A DNA stretch of 5,416 bases from Solirubrobacterales bacterium. Its GTDB lineage: Bacteria; Actinomycetota; Thermoleophilia; Solirubrobacterales; Solirubrobacteraceae. Of the stretch, positions 1 to 4,166 are shown one piece after another; position 1 is the first letter of the stretch, and the number at the start of each line of letters is the position of its first letter. Location: assembly GCA_019240015.1 (NCBI GenBank), contig JAFAZB010000497.1:1-5416 (forward strand). The letters run 5' to 3'. The notes beneath the pieces were generated by a model. It was not told the DNA's origin. It saw only the letters and a list, made by a program, of their open reading frames with translations, and searched no databases. The position numbers and the translations under genes were made by a program.

Positions 1-36
1 CGTCGCCCGCCGCGCGCCCGTCGCCCGCCGCGCGCC
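1..36. repeat. Two perfect tandem copies of an 18-bp GC-rich unit
   Basis: Bases 1-18 and 19-36 are the identical 18-mer CGTCGCCCGCCGCGCGCC, placed head to tail, and the window starts at the first base of a copy, so the array may extend further left. The unit is pure G/C apart from one T. Eighteen bases is a whole number of codons, so it could be in-frame repeat coding (Arg/Pro/Ala on the plus strand) of a neighbouring gene's end, or non-coding spacer lying just downstream of the minus-strand gene's TAG. No T-tract or clear stem is present, so I do not call it a terminator. Confidence 0.75.
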
Positions 37-48
37 AGCCCCCGGCCC

Positions 49-522
49 CTACCCCGCGGTTCCCGCCGCCCGCGCCAGCAGCGCGACGATCACCAGCTCG
101 GCGATCACCATCACTCCCATCTCGCGCTGGACGATCGAGAGGGCGAGGAAGCGCTGCTCGTCCTCGGGCAGCTTGCCGACCGCCGCCGCCGACTCGTGGC
201 CGCTGGCGTCGAGCACCATCTGCGCCGAGGCGGCCCGCAGCTGCTCGGCCAGGAACGACACGAGCAGCGGCAACAGGCCGTAGAGGACGTGCAGGCTGGA
301 GGGCTTGTGGCCGATCAGCACCAGTACTCCCCCCAGCGCTACCTGAAGCACGACCACCGCCTGGCCTCCCCGCAGCAGGCGCCAGAACCACGCGCTTGGC
401 CTCACCCGCCTCCAGCACCAGGCGCCGTAGAGGCCGGCCGCACCGTTGAGCCCGATCGCCAGCACGCCCACGACCAGGTGGACTTGCTTCATCGCGAGGC
501 CCCGCCCTGGAGATAGCCGCAT
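49..522 (-). CDS. Small four-helix membrane protein, resembling one half of a heme A synthase (CtaA/Cox15) bundle; function unknown
   Basis: This 157-residue protein (ATG at 522, TAG at 49-51) is not one I can name. Hydrophobic segments are at about residues 14-37, 54-71, 77-96 and 135-152, so it is an integral membrane protein with four helices and a hydrophilic loop (about 100-132) between helices 3 and 4. Helix 1 begins with His15 (VHLVVGV), helix 2 carries Q60-VALGG-V, and helix 3 begins SSLH78-VLYG. This order (His at a helix start, a Q-x3-LGG-x-V helix, then an LH helix) is the pattern of a CtaA half, where such histidines bind heme; heme binding here is inference. The start is uncertain. 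A second ATG at 492 (Met11, MKQVHL) would remove an unlikely Arg/Gly leader and keep all four helices, and neither start has a convincing Shine-Dalgarno. The gene is divergent from nuoA and shares its 59-bp control region, which suggests a respiratory role. Confidence 0.75.
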   Translation of the reverse strand: MRLSPGRGLAMKQVHLVVGVLAIGLNGAAGLYGAWCWRRVRPSAWFWRLLRGGQAVVVLQVALGGVLVLIGHKPSSLHVLYGLLPLLVSFLAEQLRAASAQMVLDASGHESAAAVGKLPEDEQRFLALSIVQREMGVMVIAELVIVALLARAAGTAG

Positions 523-532
523 TTCGCACTAA

Positions 533-547
533 GTAACATTCTGTTAC
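533..547. promoter_or_regulatory. Perfect inverted repeat GTAACA-TTC-TGTTAC, candidate operator
   Basis: The 6-bp arms are perfect reverse complements around a 3-bp centre; the flanking pair (A532/A548) does not extend the symmetry. It lies in the only AT-rich patch of the window, between the two divergent genes, and overlaps the place where the nuoA -35 element would be. This is a typical position for a dimeric repressor or activator site. It does not match the Rex consensus (TTGTGAA/TTCACAA arms) or the CRP/FNR consensus, so the regulator cannot be named. The repeat itself is seen in the sequence; its operator role is inferred from position. Confidence 0.5.
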
Positions 548-582
548 AAACTAGCTCCATCCAGTGATATAACGCCTTGCTG
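544..582 (+). promoter_or_regulatory. Candidate nuo operon promoter giving a leaderless nuoA mRNA
   Basis: TATAAC at 568-573 differs from the -10 consensus TATAAT only in its last base and starts transcription at about 580-582 if the usual spacing holds. A weak -35 candidate, TTACAA (544-549), lies 18 bp upstream and overlaps the inverted repeat at 533-547. The predicted start coincides with the GTG of nuoA, and no purine-rich Shine-Dalgarno precedes that GTG, so the two observations agree on leaderless initiation, which is common in actinobacteria. The -35 match is poor (3 of 6), so recognition may depend on an activator or on the -10 alone. Confidence 0.5.
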
Positions 583-938
583 TGCTCAGAAGCTACTTAC
601 CGGCGATCGTGTTCCTTGTACTCGGTGGCCTGGTCGGGCTTCTGTTCTCGGTTCTGAACCTGTTCCTCGGGCAACGGCACCCGAACCGCTCCAAGCAGGC
701 CCCCTACGAATGCGGGCTGCCATCCGAGATCCAGCGCGGCTTCCGTTTCGGGATCAGCTTCTACCTGATCGCGATGCTGTTCATCCTGTTCGACATCGAG
801 GTCATCTTCCTGTACCCGATCGCGGTGCAGCTGCGCGCCTTCGGCACCTTCGCGATGAGCGAGACGGTCGTGTTCGTGGCGCTGCTGATGGTCGCGTTCG
901 TGTACGTGTGGCGGCGGGGAGCGCTCGAATGGAAGTGA
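582..938 (+). CDS. nuoA: NADH-quinone oxidoreductase subunit A
   Basis: NuoA (ND3 homologue) is a small membrane subunit of complex I, located where the membrane arm meets the peripheral arm beside the quinone cavity. The 118-residue length is normal for the family. Three transmembrane helices are visible at about residues 5-29, 58-83 and 94-111. The long loop between helices 1 and 2 holds the hallmark APYECG (Cys44), whose Cys is the conformation-sensitive residue in mitochondrial ND3. Helix 2 carries the conserved acidic pair in FDIEVIFLYP (Asp71, Glu73). The protein ends LEWK, as many NuoA proteins do. Start: the GTG at 582 is the first in-frame start after an in-frame TAA at 570-572, so it cannot be extended. 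No ribosome-binding site precedes it, consistent with a leaderless transcript. It is the first gene of the operon, and its last 10 nt overlap nuoB. Confidence 0.97.
   Translation: MLRSYLPAIVFLVLGGLVGLLFSVLNLFLGQRHPNRSKQAPYECGLPSEIQRGFRFGISFYLIAMLFILFDIEVIFLYPIAVQLRAFGTFAMSETVVFVALLMVAFVYVWRRGALEWK
916..921 (+). promoter_or_regulatory. Shine-Dalgarno GGGGAG fixing the nuoB start
   Basis: GGGGAG lies inside the end of nuoA, 7 nt before the ATG at 929. It favours that ATG over the in-frame GTG at 935 (13 nt away) and over the much longer in-frame extension back to 710, which would run through nuoA. Confidence 0.75.
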
Positions 939-1612
939 GGCGCGAGCAGCTAGACGGCCCCGGCGCTCCCGCGACCGACTTCCGGGTCCGCCAGCTCCAG
1001 GCTCGGGACATGCTGCGTGGCGATCTCGAGGGCGAGGCGCTCGAGCGCTACGTCGAGGAGCGGGTCATGACCACGACGCTCGATCGGGCCGTGGCCTGGG
1101 CGCGTGGCAACTCGTTCTTTCCGCTGACCTTCGGCCTCGCCTGCTGCGCGATCGAGATGATGTCGATCGTCGGCGCGCGGTTGGACATCGCGCGCTTCGG
1201 CTTCGAGGCATTCCGCGCCTCGCCCCGGCAGGCCGACCTGCTGATCCTCTCGGGTCGGGTCTCGATCAAGATGGCCCCGGTCATCCGCAGGATCTACGAC
1301 CAGATGCTGGACCCGAAGTGGGCAATCTCGATGGGCGCCTGCTGCTCGTCGATGGGCGTGTTCAACAACTACGCGCTGGTGCCGGCCGACAAGTTCATGC
1401 CGATCTCCGTCCACGTCCCGGGCTGCCCGCCGAGACCGGAGGCGCTCGCCCACGGGATCCTCAGGCTCCGGGACATGGTGCAGGGCCACCCGCGGGACGG
1501 TTGGCGCGAACGCTACGACGCGATCGGGACGGAGGAGTTGCTCGATCCGGCGGCGGAAGCGGGGAGCGCCGCGATCAACGTGTTCGAGGCCGGGGACACC
1601 GCCGGTGCCTGA
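929..1612 (+). CDS. nuoB: NADH-quinone oxidoreductase subunit B (N2 cluster subunit)
   Basis: NuoB (PSST/20 kDa homologue) carries the terminal [4Fe-4S] cluster N2, which passes electrons to quinone at the interface with NuoD. The protein has 227 residues. All four ligand cysteines are visible: the tandem pair Cys72-Cys73 in FGLACCAIEMM, Cys138 in SMGACCSSMG, and Cys166 in VPGCPPRPEAL. Cys139, next to a ligand, is an additional cysteine where many NuoB proteins have Ala or Ser. The Nqo6-type stretch SIKMAP (112-117) is present. About 45 residues precede the core; this Arg/Glu-rich N-terminal part (MEVRREQLDG onward) is more variable in the family. A tail of about 35 residues after Gln185 is also beyond the minimal core. 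The chosen ATG has a good Shine-Dalgarno, overlaps nuoA by 10 nt and gives a normal family length. The stop overlaps nuoC by 8 nt, implying translational coupling. Confidence 0.97.
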   Translation: MEVRREQLDGPGAPATDFRVRQLQARDMLRGDLEGEALERYVEERVMTTTLDRAVAWARGNSFFPLTFGLACCAIEMMSIVGARLDIARFGFEAFRASPRQADLLILSGRVSIKMAPVIRRIYDQMLDPKWAISMGACCSSMGVFNNYALVPADKFMPISVHVPGCPPRPEALAHGILRLRDMVQGHPRDGWRERYDAIGTEELLDPAAEAGSAAINVFEAGDTAGA

Positions 1613-2117
1613 CGCAACCGAGCTCGAGCTGACCGCCCAGGAGCTGCGCGAGGCGCACGGCGCCGAGTCGATCATCGATGCCACCTTCCATCGCAACAGG
1701 GCGACCCTGATCGCCAACCCGGCTCACGTCCACGACGTGCTGGAGCGCCTGCAAGCCAAGGGATACAAGTTCCTGGCCAGCCTGCACGGCTGCGACTACT
1801 ACCCAGAAGAGCCGCGGCTCGGCATCCTCTACGAGCTGCTCGACATGGACCGCGTCGATCGCGTCTCGGTGAAGGCCCGGGTGCACACGGAAGATGCGCG
1901 GATCTCCTCGGTGATCGATCTGTTCCCGGGCGCGGACTACCCGGAGCGCGAGGTCTACGACATGTTCGGGGTGGTGTTCGAGGGTCATCCCGATCTGCGT
2001 CGGATCCTGATGCCCGAGGACTACGAAGGCTTCCCCCAGCGCCGCGACTTCCCGCTCGGGGGCGAGCCGGTGCTATTCACCCACAACGAAGAACGCTCCT
2101 ACGGCAAATGGCAGTGA
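1605..2117 (+). CDS. nuoC: NADH-quinone oxidoreductase subunit C (30 kDa subunit)
   Basis: NuoC is a cofactor-free peripheral-arm subunit that helps hold NuoD, NuoB and the Fe-S subunits together near the quinone module. The 170-residue protein has an N-terminal alpha/beta domain (about residues 10-105) and then the diagnostic 30-kDa signature at about 112-151: YPEREVYDMFG, then GHPDLRRILMPEDYEG and the R-R-D-F-P-L ending. It is an independent gene, not fused to nuoD as in Escherichia coli, where NuoCD is one chain. The start is GTG 1605, preceded by GGGGA at 1592-1596 with 8-nt spacing, and it overlaps the end of nuoB by 8 nt. The C-terminus (NEERSYGKWQ) lies shortly after the signature, so the protein is compact and intact. 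It is followed by the only real gap inside the operon. Confidence 0.96.
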   Translation: MPDATELELTAQELREAHGAESIIDATFHRNRATLIANPAHVHDVLERLQAKGYKFLASLHGCDYYPEEPRLGILYELLDMDRVDRVSVKARVHTEDARISSVIDLFPGADYPEREVYDMFGVVFEGHPDLRRILMPEDYEGFPQRRDFPLGGEPVLFTHNEERSYGKWQ

Positions 2118-2149
2118 GCCGCACGGCCCCACCGCCAGCGACCCACCCC

Positions 2150-2154
2150 GAGGA
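2150..2154 (+). promoter_or_regulatory. Shine-Dalgarno GAGGA for nuoD in the 43-nt nuoC-nuoD gap
   Basis: GAGGA lies 6 nt before the GTG at 2161. The gap 2118-2160 is otherwise GC-rich with no -10-like hexamer and no clear hairpin, so nuoD most likely depends on read-through from the nuoA promoter while having its own ribosome entry. It is the only gene of the operon that does not overlap its upstream neighbour. Confidence 0.7.
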
Positions 2155-2160
2155 CGATCC

Positions 2161-3396
2161 GTGTCCCTGACCGAGGACTACCGCAAGCGGGAGGAGTCGA
2201 TCACGCTCTCCGGGGAGCCGATCGGCGAGACGCACGAGCTGCTGACGCTCAACATCGGGCCGCATCACCCCGCGACCCACGGCGTGCTGCGGCTGATCAC
2301 CACGCTCGAGGGCGAGGTGGTCCGCGACATCAAGCCGATCGTCGGCTACGTCCACACCGGGATCGAGAAGACCTGCGAGGACAAGTCCTATTGGAAGGCG
2401 ATCCCGGTCGTCGAGCGAATGGACTACCTGAGCTACTACTTCAACGCGACGGCGTTCTGCGGCGCGGTGGAGACGCTGCTCGGAGTAGAGGTGCCCGCGC
2501 GCGCCCAGTACCTGCGCGTGATCCACCTGGAGCTCAACCGGATCATGTCCCACCTCGTGTGGCTCGGCACCAGCGCGCTCGACCTGGGCGCGATCTCGAT
2601 GTTCTGGTACTGCTTCCGCGAGCGCGAGACGATCCTCGATCTGTTCGAGATGTCCTCTGGTCAGCGGATGCACACGCGCTACATCCAGGTCGGCGGCGTG
2701 ATCGAGGACATCCCCCGCGGGTTCGAGGCCAAGCTGCGCAAGTTCATCGCGGAGATGCCGGACCGCGCCGACCAGTACGCCGACCTGCTGGAGAAGAACC
2801 AGATCGTGCTCCAGCGGCTGCACGGCACCTGCCAGCTCGACGAGGAGACGCTGCTCAAGCTCGGCGTCACCGGCCCGTTGTTGCGTGCGGCCGGGAACCC
2901 GTGGGATCTGCGCAAGGCCCAGCCTTACTCGAGCTATGACCATTTCCAGTTCAAGATCCCGGTCGGCACGGTCGGCGACAACTACGACCGCTATCGAGTC
3001 CGCCACGCCGAGCTGTACGAGTCGGTGAAGATCATCGAGCAGGCGCTCGACGGCCTGCCCGAGGGCCCGTTCATCACCCCCGACAGGAAGGTTGCGCTGC
3101 CGCCGAGGCACGAGCTCGCGACCAGCATGGAGGCGCTGATCCACCACTTCAAGCTGGTCACCGAGGGGTTCCGGGTCCCGCCGGGCGAGGCGTACTACCC
3201 GATCGAGGGTCCCCGCGGCGAGCTGGGTTGCTTCGTCCGCGCAGACGGCTCCGCGAAGCCGGCCCGGGTCCACATGCGCGACCCGAGCTTCGTGAACCTG
3301 CAGGCGCTCGGCCCGATGGTCAGGGACTCCTACATCGCCGATCTGATCGCCACGCTCGCGATGCTCGACCCGGTGCTCGGGGGGATCGACCGATGA
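2161..3396 (+). CDS. nuoD: NADH-quinone oxidoreductase subunit D (49 kDa subunit)
   Basis: NuoD forms most of the quinone-reduction pocket with NuoB and descends from the large subunit of [NiFe] hydrogenases, without the metal-binding cysteines. The 411-residue length is typical. GPHHPATHGVLRL (33-45) contains His40, and ERMDY contains Tyr89. These have the same 49-residue spacing as His38 and Tyr87 of Thermus Nqo4, the residues that contact the quinone headgroup. Further family blocks are LELNRIMSHLVWLG (123-136), the GPLLRAAG and DLRKAQPYSSY region (238-259), HHFKLVTEGF (328-337) and the terminal GGIDR. There are no hydrogenase CxxC motifs, so a hydrogenase large subunit is excluded. The GTG start is supported by GAGGA 6 nt upstream and by a short N-terminal stretch of about 27 residues before the conserved core. 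The stop overlaps the nuoE ATG in ATGA. Confidence 0.98.
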   Translation: MSLTEDYRKREESITLSGEPIGETHELLTLNIGPHHPATHGVLRLITTLEGEVVRDIKPIVGYVHTGIEKTCEDKSYWKAIPVVERMDYLSYYFNATAFCGAVETLLGVEVPARAQYLRVIHLELNRIMSHLVWLGTSALDLGAISMFWYCFRERETILDLFEMSSGQRMHTRYIQVGGVIEDIPRGFEAKLRKFIAEMPDRADQYADLLEKNQIVLQRLHGTCQLDEETLLKLGVTGPLLRAAGNPWDLRKAQPYSSYDHFQFKIPVGTVGDNYDRYRVRHAELYESVKIIEQALDGLPEGPFITPDRKVALPPRHELATSMEALIHHFKLVTEGFRVPPGEAYYPIEGPRGELGCFVRADGSAKPARVHMRDPSFVNLQALGPMVRDSYIADLIATLAMLDPVLGGIDR

Positions 3397-4166
3397 CCCC
3401 CGCGAGCCCCGTCCCCCGTTTCGGTCACGGCTCGCGGGTGTCCGGCTGGGACGACCCGGTCGACCTCAGCAAGGACCCGGCGGTAGTCCCGGACCTCGCC
3501 ACCACCGAGGTGCCCGAGCAGCTGCGCGAGGAGATCGAGCGCGCGATGGCCAAGTATCCGGATCGGCGCTCGGCGGTGATTCCCGCGCTGCACGCCGCAC
3601 AGGCGCTCCACGGGTGGTGCTCGCCGCGGGCGATCGTCCAGGTGGCCGCGGTGATGCAGCTGACCCCGGCCTACCTGACCTCGGTGGCCACCTTCTATGA
3701 CATGTTCTCGACGAGGCCAAAGCCGCGCCACGACGTGTTCGTGTGCACCAACATCTCGTGCTCGCTGCGCGGCGCCGATGAGTTCTACGACGCGCTGGTG
3801 GCGGCCAGCGCCCAGGACCCGGACCTCAACATCCGCTCGTTCGAGTGTCTCGGCGCGTGCGACATCGCGCCGATGGCCTCGGTCGACGGCGAGTACGTGG
3901 GGCCGCTGACCCCCGAGGACGCGCCGCGGATCGTCGCCGATCTGCGCACCGGCGGGCCGGTGCTCGAGCACAAGCAGCTGCGCTACCGCCGCTGCGCGGA
4001 TCCCGGCGTCGCGGCCGGCGCACAGGAGTTCGCTCCCCCGCCGCCCGAAGTCCCGAGAGCCGACACCGCGGGCCTCCCGCCCGGAGGAGATACGGTCGAC
4101 CGGCCCGGGCCCTCGGCGCCGGTCGAGCTGCCGGCCGAAGAAGCGGAGCAGGAGCAGGAGCAGTGA
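3393..4166 (+). CDS. nuoE: NADH-quinone oxidoreductase subunit E (24 kDa, 2Fe-2S)
   Basis: NuoE binds the [2Fe-2S] cluster N1a and forms, with NuoF, the NADH-oxidising tip of complex I. The protein has 257 residues. A helical N-terminal domain (about 40-105) includes SAVIPALHAAQALHGW and the SVATFYDMF element. A thioredoxin-like domain follows with the four ligands C118-x4-C123 (VCTNISC) and C152-x3-C156 (ECLGAC). The core ends near residue 200. The last 57 or so residues are a low-complexity Pro/Ala/Gly then Glu/Gln tail ending EQEQEQ, which is absent from minimal family members and likely disordered. The start is the ATG in the ATGA overlap with nuoD, with GGGGGGA at 3379-3385 and 7-nt spacing. 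An in-frame extension upstream would lie inside nuoD and has no family support. The end overlaps nuoF by 4 nt (GTGA). Confidence 0.97.
   Translation: MTPASPVPRFGHGSRVSGWDDPVDLSKDPAVVPDLATTEVPEQLREEIERAMAKYPDRRSAVIPALHAAQALHGWCSPRAIVQVAAVMQLTPAYLTSVATFYDMFSTRPKPRHDVFVCTNISCSLRGADEFYDALVAASAQDPDLNIRSFECLGACDIAPMASVDGEYVGPLTPEDAPRIVADLRTGGPVLEHKQLRYRRCADPGVAAGAQEFAPPPPEVPRADTAGLPPGGDTVDRPGPSAPVELPAEEAEQEQEQ
4146..4163 (+). repeat. Three GAGCAG hexamers at the end of nuoE, overlapping the nuoF ribosome-binding region
   Basis: Three perfect copies (4146-4151, 4152-4157, 4158-4163) encode the Glu-Gln repeats at the NuoE C-terminus and end at the first base of the nuoF GTG. Because each copy joins to GGAG, the array presents GGAG at 4145-4148, 4151-4154 and 4157-4160. 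The middle one is 8 nt from the nuoF start, an ideal Shine-Dalgarno spacing; the others are 14 and 2 nt away. One stretch therefore serves as coding tail and as ribosome-binding site. Confidence 0.8.

Noticed and set aside
196..516. Plus-strand open frame opposite the four-helix membrane protein
   Set aside because: Gln/Pro/Arg/His-rich with no hydrophobic or domain pattern, whereas the minus strand gives four clean membrane helices and heme-synthase-like motifs.
533..547. Rex, FNR or CRP site
   Set aside because: The arms GTAACA/TGTTAC do not match TTGTGAA/TTCACAA, TTGAT/ATCAA or TGTGA/TCACA, so no known regulator is assigned.
710..928. Longer NuoB beginning at 710 inside nuoA
   Set aside because: The extra 73 residues are the out-of-frame reading of nuoA, with Arg/Asp/Ala-rich noise; the ATG at 929 has a Shine-Dalgarno and gives normal NuoB length.
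950..1717. Minus-strand open frame (255 codons) opposite nuoB
   Set aside because: Arg/His/Ala-rich composition, no domain, fully overlapped by nuoB and the start of nuoC; a shadow frame.
2118..2160. Internal promoter or terminator between nuoC and nuoD
   Set aside because: The 43 nt contain no TANNNT-like -10 element, no stable hairpin with T-run and only a Shine-Dalgarno for nuoD.
2077..3273. Long minus-strand open frame (398 codons) opposite nuoD
   Set aside because: It is antisense to an intact, motif-complete NuoD; its translation is Arg/Asp/Leu-rich with no recognisable domain, as expected from GC-rich third positions leaving antisense frames open.
3228..3392. Longer NuoE beginning at 3228 inside nuoD
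   Set aside because: The extra 55 residues are the out-of-frame end of nuoD; the ATGA overlap with a purine-rich site upstream is the usual arrangement.
929..3396. Membrane-bound hydrogenase or F420-type (Fpo) complex instead of complex I
   Set aside because: NuoD lacks the [NiFe] cysteine pairs and the operon continues with NADH-module genes nuoE and nuoF, which identify the NADH-linked 14-subunit type.
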